Below, in pieces: positions 39,772 through 54,529 of a stretch of DNA of 64,000 nucleotides. The notes beneath the pieces are model-generated. The model had not been told where the DNA came from and did not search any database. It saw nothing but the letters and a program-made list of their open reading frames with translations. Origin of the DNA: Rubrivivax sp. (lineage in GTDB: Bacteria > Pseudomonadota > Gammaproteobacteria > Burkholderiales > Burkholderiaceae_C); contig JADCGP010000004.1 of NCBI GenBank assembly GCA_020248915.1, positions 1-64,000 on the forward strand, given 5' to 3'. Each line of letters starts with the position of its first letter. Position 1 is the first letter of the stretch. A program made the position numbers and the translations under genes.

Positions 39772-40233
39772 CTACAGCGGCCGCCGCGCGGAGATCACGC
39801 GCGTGTTCACGCCCGCCCAGTGCAGGCCGCCGAACAGGCGCGCGTGCTCGATCTTGACGCAGCGGTCGGTCACCGAATCCAGGCCGGCCGCCCGCACGAG
39901 CGCGTCGGCCTCGGCGTTCTTCAGCCCGAGCTGCTGCCAGAACACGCGCGCGCCGACGGCGATGGCGCTGTGCGCGATCGGCACCATGTCGGCCTCCTTG
40001 CGGAACACGTCGACCAGGTCGATCGGGAACGGGATGTCCTCCAGGCGCGGGTACGACGTCTCGCCCAGGACTTCGGGGTAACGCGGGTTCACCGGCACGA
40101 CGCGGTAGCCCTTGCCCTGCATGTACTTGGCGGCGAAGTAGCTCGGCCGGTGCCACTCGGCCGACAGCCCGACGACCGCGATCGTGCGGCAGCCCTTCAG
40201 GATGCGGCGCAGCGTGCTGATCTCGTCGGCCAT
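39772..40233 (-). CDS. CoA-binding domain protein (YccU-like)
   Basis: A 153-residue single-domain Rossmann protein of the CoA_binding_2 family. TIAVVGLSAEWHRPSYFAAKYMQGKGYRVVPVNPRY is the nucleotide-binding region, followed by PFPIDLVDVFRKEADM and a WQQLGLKNAEA segment, all conserved in the family. These proteins bind CoA or a related nucleotide; the physiological role is not established. Short spacing to metY and to the nitroreductase gene upstream (29 bases) suggests a three-gene operon. Confidence 0.9.
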   Translation of the reverse strand: MADEISTLRRILKGCRTIAVVGLSAEWHRPSYFAAKYMQGKGYRVVPVNPRYPEVLGETSYPRLEDIPFPIDLVDVFRKEADMVPIAHSAIAVGARVFWQQLGLKNAEADALVRAAGLDSVTDRCVKIEHARLFGGLHWAGVNTRVISARRPL

Positions 40234-40262
40234 GGCCGATGGTAAGGCGCCCCGGCCTGCCG

Positions 40263-41060
40263 TCAGGGGAAGAAGCCCCGCTGCTCCAGCAGCGCCCGCA
40301 GGGCGTCGGAGTCGGCGCGGAAGCGGTCGGGGTCGTACTTGATCCGGCTGGTGTAGAACTGCGCGAGGCCCGTGATGCCGTGCTCGGCCATGCGCTGCTG
40401 CATCTCGGGGCCCATCGCGCGGTAGCGCTCCCAGTTGCTCTGCTCCTTCGGCCCGTAGTCGCGGTCGATCGACGCGGGCGTGGGTCGCCGGTAGCGCTCG
40501 TCGTGGATCCATGCCCGCGACGGCAGCCGGTCGCGCTGCGCCGGCGCCTCGGCCGGCCACCCGACCACCATGCTGGTCACCGGCAGGCAGTGGTCCGGGC
40601 ACTCCAGGTACTCGGCAATGGCGCCCATGCTGTGCAGCGTGGTGCCCATGTAGCAGATCCCCAGCCCGTGGGCCTCGAACGCGAGCGCGGCGCTCTGCGC
40701 CAGCAGCACGGCATCGACCGCGGCCACGTGCCAGCTGATCAGGTCGCCGAAGCCCAGGCGCGCGCCGCGCTGCGCCAGCCAGGCGCGGGTGCGGTGCGAG
40801 TCGGCGCAGAACGTCAGCACCAGCGGGGCCTGCAGCACCATCGGCTGGTCGAAGTGCAGCTCGCACAGCCGCGCCTTGCGCTGGCGGTCGCGGGTCGTCA
40901 CCACCGAGACCATGTTGAGGTTGCCCGACGACGAGGTGCCGGCGCTCGCGTCGACGAGCACCCGCTCGACCAGGGCCGGGTCGATGTCGCGGTCCTCGAA
41001 CGCGCGGATCGAGCGGTGGCCCTGCAGCAGGGCGTGGACGGTCTCGGCACGTGCGGTCAT
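40263..41060 (-). CDS. Nitroreductase-family FMN oxidoreductase
   Basis: A 265-residue protein of the nitroreductase superfamily. The N-terminal GHRSIRAFEDRDIDPALVERVL motif binds FMN phosphate; SSGNLNMVSVVTTRDR and GICYMGTTLHSMGAIAEYL are the other FMN-contact regions. Substrates are usually quinones or nitro compounds. The C-terminal 60 residues (GPKEQSNWERYRAM...) form an extension like that of NfrA-type enzymes. First gene of the leftward set with the CoA-binding protein and metY; divergent from the glycine-cleavage operon. Confidence 0.87.
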   Translation of the reverse strand: MTARAETVHALLQGHRSIRAFEDRDIDPALVERVLVDASAGTSSSGNLNMVSVVTTRDRQRKARLCELHFDQPMVLQAPLVLTFCADSHRTRAWLAQRGARLGFGDLISWHVAAVDAVLLAQSAALAFEAHGLGICYMGTTLHSMGAIAEYLECPDHCLPVTSMVVGWPAEAPAQRDRLPSRAWIHDERYRRPTPASIDRDYGPKEQSNWERYRAMGPEMQQRMAEHGITGLAQFYTSRIKYDPDRFRADSDALRALLEQRGFFP

Positions 41061-41133
41061 GGGCGGCTGCCTCCGGCTGGCAAGGCCCGTCATCATGCCG
41101 CCGGGGCGGGCGCCCGCCGGGCCCGGATCCGGC

Positions 41134-41142
41134 TGCTACACT
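41134..41142 (+). promoter_or_regulatory. Predicted extended -10 promoter of the gcv operon
   Basis: TGC-TACACT is an extended -10 element; no good -35 is present 17 bases upstream. Transcription would begin near 41149, immediately before the first aptamer of the glycine riboswitch, which supports the call. Confidence 0.5.
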
Positions 41143-41149
41143 GGTTGCG

Positions 41150-41366
41150 CCAGGAGAGAGCGGCACCGGCATGGCCGGGCACGCCGCCGCCGAAGGCGCA
41201 GGGGCCAGGCCCCGAACGCTCAGGCAAAAGGACTGGCTTCCTTCCTCACTGGAGAGAGGCGCCCGGGGTCGAGACCCCAGGGCGCCCACCGAAGGGGCAA
41301 GGCCGGGCGGCCGACGCGAGGTCGGGGCGCCGCGGCCGAATCTCTCAGGTAAAGCGGACAGCGAGG
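41150..41366 (+). ncRNA. Tandem glycine riboswitch
   Basis: Two consecutive glycine aptamers lie in the leader of gcvT. Aptamer 1 (about 41151-41233) opens with AGGAGAGAGCGGC and shows the conserved core CCGCCGAAGGCGCAGG and CGAACGCTCAGGCAAAAGGACT. Aptamer 2 (about 41249-41366) opens with ACTGGAGAGAGGCGCC and has CACCGAAGGGGCAAGG and CCGAATCTCTCAGGTAAAGCGGACAG. The linker between them is short. This class activates gcv expression when glycine is abundant. The 57 bases between aptamer 2 and the gcvT start would hold the expression platform; AGGAAGCC at 41411-41418 may be the ribosome site, suggesting translational control. Only 8 bases differ from textbook spacing by eye; no covariance test was run. 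Confidence 0.95.
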
Positions 41367-41423
41367 GTGCGCGGGGCACGGCAGCGGTGCCGCCCGCGCC
41401 GCCCGCGTCGAGGAAGCCAGCCC

Positions 41424-42557
<1,134 letters not shown>

Positions 42558-42605
42558 CGCCGCGCCCGACCCGCGCCACCTCCCACCGACCCCGGAGCCC
42601 GACCG

Positions 42606-42980
42606 ATGACGACGATGTACACCCCCGACCACGAATGGATCAACATCGAGGACCACGAGGCCGCGGTGGTCGGCATCACGCAGCACGCGCAGGACGCGCT
42701 GGGCGACGTGGTCTTCGTCGACCTGCCCGAGGTCGGCCGCACCTACCGCAAGGGCGAGGTGGTCGGGGTCGTCGAGAGCGTGAAGGCCGCCGCCGACGTG
42801 TTCATGCCGGTCGAGGGCGAGGTCGTCGAGGTCAACCAGGCGCTGCGCGCCGACCCGGCCCTGGCCAACAAGGACCCGCTGGGCCACGGCTGGTTCTTCA
42901 AGGTCCACGTCACCCGGATGGAGCAGTTCGACGAGCTGCTCGACCCGCCGGGCTACGACAAGCTGCTGCAGTCCCTCTGA
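42606..42980 (+). CDS. gcvH: Glycine cleavage H protein (lipoyl carrier)
   Basis: A 124-residue lipoyl carrier. Lys60 in [11 protein letters not shown] is the lipoylation site. The DHEWI opening, the [22 protein letters not shown] segment and the GWFFKV end are all typical. It shuttles the aminomethyl group between GcvP and GcvT. A 48-base gap separates it from gcvT and a 61-base gap from gcvP; the latter contains a bulged stem-loop (GTGCC...GGGGCAC, about 43006-43028) that might tune relative expression. Confidence 0.96.
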   Translation: MTTMYTPDHEWINIEDHEAAVVGITQHAQDALGDVVFVDLPEVGRTYRKGEVVGVVESVKAAADVFMPVEGEVVEVNQALRADPALANKDPLGHGWFFKVHVTRMEQFDELLDPPGYDKLLQSL

Positions 42981-43041
42981 CCCGTCCCGCCCTTCCCCAC
43001 CGCACCGTGCCGCCCCGAACCCGGGGCACCAGGATGACGCG

Positions 43042-45987
<2,946 letters not shown>

Positions 45988-45991
45988 GGGG

Positions 45992-46918
45992 GTGAGCACC
46001 GCGCGCGCGGCCGGGTCGCTGCCGGCGACCCACGCGCTGCTTGCGCTGGCCGTGGTGGCGGTGTGGGGGACGAACTTCGTCGTCATCCACGTCGCACTGC
46101 AGGCGCTGCCGCCGCTGGCGCTGGCCGCCGCGCGCTTCGCGCTCGCCTTCCTGCCCGCCGCGCTGGTGGTCCGCCGGCCGGCCGTGCCGTGGACGCGGCT
46201 GGCCGCCTACGGGCTGCTGATCGGCTGCGGGCAGTTCGGGCTGCTGTACCTGGCGCTGCAGGGACGCATCGCGCCCGGGCTGGCCTCCCTGCTGGTGCAG
46301 ACGCAGGTGTTCTTCACGATCGGCCTGGCGCTGCTGCTGGAGGGCCGCGGTGCGGCACGCGCCGAACGGTTGCGGCCGCACCAGGGGGTGGCGCTGGCAC
46401 TCGCCGTCGCCGGGCTGGCGCTTCTCGGGCTGCGCAGCGACGCGGCCGGCGGCACGCCGGCGGGCATCGCGATGGTGCTCGGCGCGGCGCTGGCCTGGGC
46501 CTGCGGCAACGTCGTCGGGCGCGGCATGGGCCGGGCCGACATGCTTGGCGTGGTGGTGTGGTCGAGCGTCTTCGCCGTGCCGCCGCTGGCGGTGCTGTCG
46601 CTGGTGTTCGAAGGACCCGGCCTCGTCGCCGCCCGGCTGGCCGGAGCCGGGCCGCTGCAGGCCGCCGCGGTGCTTTGGCAGGCCTTCGGCAACACGCTGT
46701 TCGGCTACGCGGCCTGGGGCTGGCTGCTGGCGCGCCACCCCGCCGGCACGGTGGCGCCGTGGGCGCTGGGCGTGCCGGTGTTCGGGCTGGCCAGCGCCGC
46801 GCTCGTGCTCGGCGAGCCGATGCCGGCGTGGAAGCTGCTCGCCTGCGCGCTCGTCATCGGCGGCCTCGCGCTGAACGTGCTGTGGCCGCGCTGGCGCGCC
46901 GGCGGCGGCGCTGGCTAG
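45992..46918 (+). CDS. EamA/DMT-family exporter
   Basis: A 308-residue membrane protein with ten predicted helices in two EamA repeats. It resembles the O-acetylserine/cysteine exporter group (LLALAVVAVWGTNFVVIHVALQALPPL opening; helix NTLFGYAAWGWLLARHPAGTVAPW). The GTG start at 45992 is five bases after the gcvP stop and is preceded by GAGGGGG, a plausible ribosome site, so it is probably the fourth gene of the glycine cleavage operon and may respond to glycine too. Confidence 0.87.
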   Translation: MSTARAAGSLPATHALLALAVVAVWGTNFVVIHVALQALPPLALAAARFALAFLPAALVVRRPAVPWTRLAAYGLLIGCGQFGLLYLALQGRIAPGLASLLVQTQVFFTIGLALLLEGRGAARAERLRPHQGVALALAVAGLALLGLRSDAAGGTPAGIAMVLGAALAWACGNVVGRGMGRADMLGVVVWSSVFAVPPLAVLSLVFEGPGLVAARLAGAGPLQAAAVLWQAFGNTLFGYAAWGWLLARHPAGTVAPWALGVPVFGLASAALVLGEPMPAWKLLACALVIGGLALNVLWPRWRAGGGAG

Positions 46919-46998
46919 CGGTCTGCGCCAGAGCGCGCGGGTCGGGAATCGGCGGGCGGCGTAGCATTCCGCATCCTTCTCCCCGACCCGGAAGCGCC

Positions 46999-47416
46999 GT
47001 GCCCACCGTCAAGAACTGCCTCGCACACAAGACCAACCGCATCGTGTCGGTCCGCCCGGACGACATGGTGGTCGCCGCGCTGCAAGCCATGCGCGACAAC
47101 CGCGTGCGCGCGGTGCTGGTGCTCGACGAGGACCGCCTCGCGGGCATCATCACGCAGGGCGACTGCGCGATCAAGGTGCTGCTGCCCGGTGGCGACGCCA
47201 AGGCGACCCGGGTGCGCGAGGTGATGACGCCCGACCCGATGACGGTCCGCCTGTCCGACCCGCTCGAAGCCTGCATGGGCCTGATGGCCAACCGCGGCTT
47301 CCGGCACTTGCCTGTGCTGGAGGAAGGGCGCGTGGTCGGCGTGATCTCGATCGGCGACGTGGTCAAGGACCACATCCGGCAGATGGGCCAGCAGATCGGC
47401 TTCCTCGAGACCTACA

Positions 47417-47436
<20 letters not shown>
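46999..47436 (+). CDS. Paired CBS-domain protein
   Basis: A 145-residue protein made of two CBS motifs (about residues 8-65 and 75-130). [21 protein letters not shown] and [24 protein letters not shown] are the conserved cores. Stand-alone CBS pairs bind adenosine nucleotides and modulate partner proteins; the partner is unknown. It uses a GTG start at 46999 because no ATG precedes the first strand. The end overlaps the 3' end of the convergent copA-like gene by 20 bases. Confidence 0.9.
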
Positions 47437-50011
<2,575 letters not shown>

Positions 50012-50061
50012 GCACAGGCGCTGGCATCATTGGACCACCGTTCGTCTCCCGGGGTGCCCGC

Positions 50062-50253
50062 ATGCTCGAGTTCCAGATCCCCACGATGACCTGCGGCCAC
50101 TGCGCCCGCAGCGTGACCCAGGCCGTCCAGGCTGCCGACCCGTCGGCGCTGGTGCAGATCGACCTGCCGCAGAAGAAGGTCGTGGTCGACAGCGACCTGC
50201 CGCGCGAGCAGATCGTCGCGCGGCTCGCCGAGGCCGGCTTCGCACCGGCCTGA
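50062..50253 (+). CDS. Small heavy-metal-associated (copper chaperone) protein
   Basis: A 63-residue single HMA domain. The metal site is CGHC in PTMTCGHCARSV (Cys11 and Cys14), with the expected beta-alpha-beta-beta-alpha-beta pattern ending EAGFAPA. It would deliver or sequester Cu(I) in the cytoplasm for the neighbouring P-type ATPase. It is divergent from that ATPase gene. The TCxxC variant here is TCGHC. Confidence 0.92.
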   Translation: MLEFQIPTMTCGHCARSVTQAVQAADPSALVQIDLPQKKVVVDSDLPREQIVARLAEAGFAPA

Positions 50254-50267
50254 GCACGCGGACCGCG

Positions 50268-50338
50268 CACACCCGCGTCGGCGGGCCCAGGCACACACCC
50301 GCGTCGGCGGGTCCAGGCACACACCCGCGTCGGCGGGC
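50268..50338. repeat. 26-base tandem repeat, 2.7 copies, each with a small hairpin
   Basis: Copies start at 50268, 50294 and 50320 (the last partial). Each contains CCCGC-GTCG-GCGGG, a five-base-pair stem with a four-base loop, then a CCCAGGCA or TCCAGGCA spacer. The three are near identical (one C/T change). The array starts 15 bases after the chaperone gene stop. It could act as a terminator-like or REP-like element. No spacer sequences vary as in a CRISPR. Confidence 0.9.
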
Positions 50339-50385
50339 CGCGGTGAACCGTATCGCGGCCGGGCAGTCCTCGGCGCCCGCGCCGC

Positions 50386-50391
50386 TACACT
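50386..50391 (+). promoter_or_regulatory. Possible -10 box for the DUF3717/DUF1289 gene
   Basis: TACACT, the same hexamer as upstream of the gcv riboswitch, sits 34 bases before the start at 50425. No convincing -35 accompanies it. Confidence 0.35.
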
Positions 50392-50424
50392 TCCGGCCCC
50401 CGCGGCAGCCCGCGGGCACGCCCC

Positions 50425-50883
50425 ATGGCAGGCATCCACATCACCGACATCGAGGCCGCGATCAACTGGTGGCGCGAGCGCTCGCCATCCCCCGACGGCA
50501 TCAGCGCCTGCGCCGAGGTGCGTGCGCTGGCCGAGGTGTACGCGCTGATGGTCTACCACCGCGAGAGCCTGGCCGACGAGCGCACGATGCCCGCCCGGGC
50601 ACGCGACGCGTGGCTGGCCTGGTACGCGACGACGCCCGACGCCCCGTGCATCGCGATCTGCTCGACCAGCCAGGGCGACGCGGTGTGCAAGGGCTGCGGC
50701 CGCACCTTCGACGAAGTGCAGCACTGGACCGCGTACAGCCCGGCCGACAAGCGCTCGGTGTGGCGCCGCATCACGCAGGAGGGCACGGCCTGGCGCTTCA
50801 ACCGCTACGCCGAGCGCGCCCGCGCCGCCACCGGCGAGGACCACCCCGATCCGGGCCGCTTCGCAGCGACGCCCGGGGCCTGA
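50425..50883 (+). CDS. DUF3717-DUF1289 two-domain protein
   Basis: A 152-residue protein. Residues 4-48 match the DUF3717 pattern (ITDIEAAINWWRER...ALAEVYALMVYHR); residues about 75-130 match DUF1289, a small Cys-rich domain with Cys in PCIAICS, VCKGCGR that probably binds a metal, followed by the W-x-x-x-x-x-x-x-KRSVWRRI helix. Neither domain has an established role; DUF1289 proteins often neighbour metabolic or stress genes. DUF3717 is largely confined to Burkholderiales. It ends 22 bases before the MATE gene. Confidence 0.85.
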   Translation: MAGIHITDIEAAINWWRERSPSPDGISACAEVRALAEVYALMVYHRESLADERTMPARARDAWLAWYATTPDAPCIAICSTSQGDAVCKGCGRTFDEVQHWTAYSPADKRSVWRRITQEGTAWRFNRYAERARAATGEDHPDPGRFAATPGA

Positions 50884-50905
50884 ACGCGCCCGGCAGCCCC
50901 GCGCA

Positions 50906-52306
50906 TTGGCCACGCCCGCCGATCCGAGCTTCCGGGGCAGCGTACGCCGCCTCGTGCCGCTCGCCTGGCCGGTGCTCGTCGGCCAGGTCTCGGTGCTGGG
51001 GTTCGCCACGGTCGACACCGTGCTGGTGGCCCGCTACGACGCGGCCGACCTGGCGGCACTGGCCATCGGCGCGGCCGCCTACATCACCGTCTTCATCGGC
51101 CTGATGGGCGTGGTGCTTGCGCTCGCCCCGATCGTCGGCCAGCTGCAGGGCGCGCGCCGCTTCGCCGACGCAGGGCGTCAGGTGCACCAGGCGGTGTGGA
51201 TCGCGCTCGGGCTCACGCTGCTGGGCAGCACGCTGCTGCTGCTGCCGGCGCCCTTCCTGGCGCTGGCGCGCGTTCCCCCGGAACTCGAGCCCCGGGTGCG
51301 CGGCTACCTCGGCGCGCTGGCGTTCTCGCTGCCGGCCGCCCTGCTGTTCACGGTCTATCGTGGGTTCAACACCGCGGTGTCGCGACCGAAGGCCGTGATG
51401 GCGCTGCAGCTCGCCGGCCTGGCGCTGAAGATCCCGCTGTCGATCGCGCTGGTCCGGGGCGTGCCGGCACTCGGCGTGCCGGCGCTTGGCGTGGTCGGCT
51501 GCGGCGTCGCCACGCTGATCGCGATGTGGGCGCTGGCGGTCGCCGCCTTCGTCGTGGTGCGGCGGGACCCCTTCTACGCGCCCTACGCGCTCGGCGGCCG
51601 CGCCCGCGGGCTGCTCGGCCTGCGGCTGGATCCGCCCGACCGGCGCGCGCTCGCGGCACAACTGCGCCTGGGCGTGCCCCTTGGGCTGACGATCGTCATC
51701 GAGGTCACCGGCATGACCTTCATCGCCCTGCTGATCGCGCGGCTGGGCACCACGGCCGTCGCCGGGCACCAGATCGCGGCCAACCTGGCGGCGCTGCTGT
51801 TCATGATCCCGCTGGCGCTGGGCAATGCCACCAGCACCCTGGTGGCGCAGGCCATCGGCGCGCGCGACGAGGCCGACGCGCGCCGGCTTTGCTGGCACGG
51901 GCTGGCGCTTGGGCTGGCTGTCGCGCTCGTGGTCGGCGGCACGGTTTACCTGCTGCGCGTGCCCATCGTCGGCCTGTACACCGCCGACCCGGCCGTGCAG
52001 GCCGCCGCGCTCGCGCTGGTGGCCTGGCTGGCCTGGTTCCACCTGGGTGACGCGGGGCAGACGGTGGCGGCCTTCGCGCTGCGGGCCTGGCGCGTGGCCA
52101 CGGTGCCGCTGGTGATCTACGCGGTGGTGATCTGGGGCGTGGGCCTCGGCGGCGGCTACCTGCTCGCCTTCGACGTGCTCGGACTGACGCCCGGGCCGCT
52201 GCTGGGTGCACCTGGCTTCTGGGCGGCCGGGGCCTTCGCCCTGCTGCTCACCGCCGTGCTGCTCGCGACCTTCCTGGCCTGGATGCTGCGCCAGCGTCGA
52301 GGGTGA
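50906..52306 (+). CDS. MATE-family efflux transporter
   Basis: A 466-residue multidrug and toxic-compound extrusion protein with twelve membrane segments in two homologous halves. The first helix (LVPLAWPVLVGQVSVLGFATVDTVLVARY) and the corresponding one of the second half (QLRLGVPLGLTIVIEVTGMTFIALLIARLG) share the MATE pattern, as in NorM-like proteins. It probably exports cationic compounds using Na+ or H+. The start is a TTG at 50906; no ATG or GTG lies in a better place before the first helix. Convergent with the histidine kinase gene. Confidence 0.9.
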   Translation: MATPADPSFRGSVRRLVPLAWPVLVGQVSVLGFATVDTVLVARYDAADLAALAIGAAAYITVFIGLMGVVLALAPIVGQLQGARRFADAGRQVHQAVWIALGLTLLGSTLLLLPAPFLALARVPPELEPRVRGYLGALAFSLPAALLFTVYRGFNTAVSRPKAVMALQLAGLALKIPLSIALVRGVPALGVPALGVVGCGVATLIAMWALAVAAFVVVRRDPFYAPYALGGRARGLLGLRLDPPDRRALAAQLRLGVPLGLTIVIEVTGMTFIALLIARLGTTAVAGHQIAANLAALLFMIPLALGNATSTLVAQAIGARDEADARRLCWHGLALGLAVALVVGGTVYLLRVPIVGLYTADPAVQAAALALVAWLAWFHLGDAGQTVAAFALRAWRVATVPLVIYAVVIWGVGLGGGYLLAFDVLGLTPGPLLGAPGFWAAGAFALLLTAVLLATFLAWMLRQRRG

Positions 52307-52365
52307 CGACGGCGCGGACGGCACCGAGCGCGTGAGCCGTGCGGACGCCGCGGAACGCGCCGGCT

Positions 52366-52379
52366 CCCGCGGCCGCGGG
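52366..52379. terminator. 14-base palindrome between convergent genes
   Basis: CCCGCGGCCGCGGG is a perfect palindrome between the ends of the MATE and histidine kinase genes. It has no T-run and almost no loop, so terminator function is only suggested by its position between two convergent stops. Confidence 0.3.
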
Positions 52380-52382
52380 CCG

Positions 52383-53732
52383 TCAGCCGAGCGGCAGCGC
52401 CAGCACGAAGCGGCTGCCGCCGCCGGCGCGCGCCTCGCAGCGCACGCTGCCGCCGTGGCGTTCGGCGATCTGGCGTACCAGCGCCAGACCGAGCCCGACG
52501 CCGCCGGCCTTCTCGGCATGCCCCGGCAGGCGGAAGAAGGCCTCGAAGATGCGCTCGCGGTAGGCCTCGGGCACGCCGGGGCCGCGATCCTCGACGCTCA
52601 CCTCGGCCTGCGCGCCCGAGCGGCCCACGTGCACCTCGACCGCGCCGCCGTCGCCGTAGCGGCGCGCGTTCTCCAGCAGGTTGCGCAGCGCGCGCCGCAG
52701 CAGCCTGTCGTCGCCGCGCACGGTGAGCGGCACGCCGGCGACGCCGGCACCGGTGCGCGCCGCCTCCTCGGCCGCCAGCCCGAGCAGCTCGACCGGCTCA
52801 CGCTGCACGACGTCGCCACGGGCGTCGAGCCGACTCGACAGCAGCACCTCCTCGACCAGCGCGTCGAGCTCGGCGATGTTGGCCTCGATCTCGCGCCGCA
52901 GCCGCGGCTGCTGGGCCGTCGGTGCCTCGTCGAGCATCGCCAGCGCCATCTTCAGCCGGGCCAGCGGCGAGCGCAGTTCGTGGCTGGCGTTGGCCAGCAG
53001 GCTCTGGTGCGAGCGCACGAGGCCCTCGATGCGTTCGGCGGCACGGTTGAAGCTGGCCGCCAGGGCCGCCACCTCGTCGCGGCCCTCCTCGGGCACGCGG
53101 CGTCCGAGAGCGCCGGCGCCGAAGGCCTCGACGCCTTGCTGCAGCGCCTCGAGCCGCCGCGTCAGGCCGCGCACCACCGGGTAGGCGCCACCCGCCACCG
53201 CGAGGAACAGCACCGCGAGAAGCGCGACCAGCCCGACGCCGTCGGGCACGGTGCGCGGCAGCCAGGGCCACGCGGGCGCCGGTGCCGGTGCCGCCGGCGG
53301 CCCGCCGCGCATCATGCCCGGCCCCATCTCGGTGCGCGCCCGCAGCAGCGGGCGCGGCACCTGCAGCGTGCGGCCGTCGTCGAGGCGGATCGACTGCACG
53401 CGGGCACCGAAGGCCGGGTTGTCGGACTCGCGCCGCGCGAAGGCCTCGCTGGCACCGATGCGCCGGCCCTCGGCATCGTCCAGCGCCAGCGGCAACCGCA
53501 GCCGCTGCGACCACTCGCGCAGCGCCTGGGCCTGGGCCTCGCGCGGGGCATCGGCCGGGGGCAGCGAGCGCTGCAGCAGGTCGACCCAGGCCTCGAGACG
53601 GTCGCGCGCGGCCGCTTCCGCGACCGCACGCTGCTGCTCGAGGTGCCGCTGCACCAGCCAGCCGGTGAAGGCGGCGAACAGCGCCAGCGCCACCACCACG
53701 GTGAGCCAGATGCGCAGGTAGAGCGATCGCAT
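52383..53732 (-). CDS. Sensor histidine kinase
   Basis: A 449-residue membrane kinase. First membrane helix at residues 7-27, periplasmic sensor about 28-160 (with a Met/Pro/Ala-rich stretch, GPGMMRGGPPAAPAPAP, which may bind metal), second helix about 166-186, HAMP 187-240, DHp domain with His251 in ANASHELRSPL, and an ATPase domain with N box ENARRYG, G1 EDRGPGVP and G2 GVGLGLALV. It forms an operon with the OmpR-type regulator upstream, 22 bases apart. The short Spy-like gene just upstream suggests envelope or metal stress sensing, like CpxA. Confidence 0.9.
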   Translation of the reverse strand: MRSLYLRIWLTVVVALALFAAFTGWLVQRHLEQQRAVAEAAARDRLEAWVDLLQRSLPPADAPREAQAQALREWSQRLRLPLALDDAEGRRIGASEAFARRESDNPAFGARVQSIRLDDGRTLQVPRPLLRARTEMGPGMMRGGPPAAPAPAPAWPWLPRTVPDGVGLVALLAVLFLAVAGGAYPVVRGLTRRLEALQQGVEAFGAGALGRRVPEEGRDEVAALAASFNRAAERIEGLVRSHQSLLANASHELRSPLARLKMALAMLDEAPTAQQPRLRREIEANIAELDALVEEVLLSSRLDARGDVVQREPVELLGLAAEEAARTGAGVAGVPLTVRGDDRLLRRALRNLLENARRYGDGGAVEVHVGRSGAQAEVSVEDRGPGVPEAYRERIFEAFFRLPGHAEKAGGVGLGLALVRQIAERHGGSVRCEARAGGGSRFVLALPLG

Positions 53733-53754
53733 CGCGCCAGTGCGCCGGCGGCGG

Positions 53755-54459
53755 CTAGACGTCGGCGTCCTGCCGGCGCGCGAACACGTAGCCGGCGCCG
53801 CGCACGGTGAGCACGCGACGAGGCATCTTGGGATCGTCCTCGATGACGGCGCGGATGCGCGAGACGTGCACGTCGATGCTGCGGTCGAAGGCCTCCAGCG
53901 GATGCCCCTTCAGCGCGTCCATGATCTGGTCGCGCGACAGCACGCGTCCCGGGGCCTGCGCGAGCACGGCCAGCAGGTCGAACTGGTGGCTGGTCAGCTC
54001 GCAGGGCCTGCCGTCGAGCCGCGCCTGGCGCGCGCCGAGGTCGACCTCGAGGCGACCGAAGACGAGCACGTCGTCGGCAGCGCGCGCGGGCGCCGCGCGC
54101 CGCAGCAGCGCCTTGACCCGCGCCAGCAGCTCGCGCGGCTCGAACGGCTTGCCCAGGTAGTCGTCGGCGCCGAGCTCGAGGCCGACGATGCGGTCGGTGG
54201 GCTCGCCGCGCGCGGTGAGCATCAACAGCGGCAGGCGCCGGAAGCGGGGCTCGGCGCGCAGCGTGCGCGTGAAGTCGAGCCCGTCGCCGTCGGGCAGCAT
54301 CAGGTCGAGCACGAGGGCGTCGAACGGCGTCCGTTCGAGCAGTTGGCGGCCGAGGCCGAGCGAGCCGGCGCACTCGACCTCGAACCCCTGGCCGCGAAGG
54401 TAGGCGCCCACCATCTCGGTCAGGCGCTGGTCGTCGTCGATGAGCAGCAGTCGTTGCAT
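53755..54459 (-). CDS. OmpR-family response regulator
   Basis: A 234-residue two-domain regulator. The receiver domain (1-120) has acidic residues Asp8-10, phospho-acceptor Asp52 (LVLDLMLPDGDG), Thr in MLTARGE and Lys in GKPFEPREL. The C-terminal winged helix (135-230) has the recognition helix region AFDRSIDVHVSRIRAVIEDDP and ends with the usual TVRGAGYVF. Pairs with the histidine kinase gene directly downstream. Confidence 0.93.
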   Translation of the reverse strand: MQRLLLIDDDQRLTEMVGAYLRGQGFEVECAGSLGLGRQLLERTPFDALVLDLMLPDGDGLDFTRTLRAEPRFRRLPLLMLTARGEPTDRIVGLELGADDYLGKPFEPRELLARVKALLRRAAPARAADDVLVFGRLEVDLGARQARLDGRPCELTSHQFDLLAVLAQAPGRVLSRDQIMDALKGHPLEAFDRSIDVHVSRIRAVIEDDPKMPRRVLTVRGAGYVFARRQDADV

Positions 54460-54488
54460 GCCGGAATGATGGCGCGGTGCGCCCGTGT

Positions 54489-54523
54489 CGCGGGGCCGGC
54501 GCCGAGCCGGCGCCGGCCCCGCG
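54489..54523. terminator. 15-base-pair perfect hairpin after the Spy-like gene
   Basis: Left arm 54489-54503 and right arm 54509-54523 are perfect reverse complements, with a five-base loop. It lies six bases beyond the stop of the Spy-like gene on the minus strand and 30 bases before the response-regulator start. No T-run follows, so it may be a Rho-independent-like pause, a transcript stabiliser or a processing site that lets Spy-like transcript accumulate independently of the two-component genes. Confidence 0.55.
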
Positions 54524-54529
54524 GCCTGC

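Noticed and set aside
50268..50338. CRISPR-like array
   Set aside because: Units follow each other directly with no variable spacers, and no cas genes are present.
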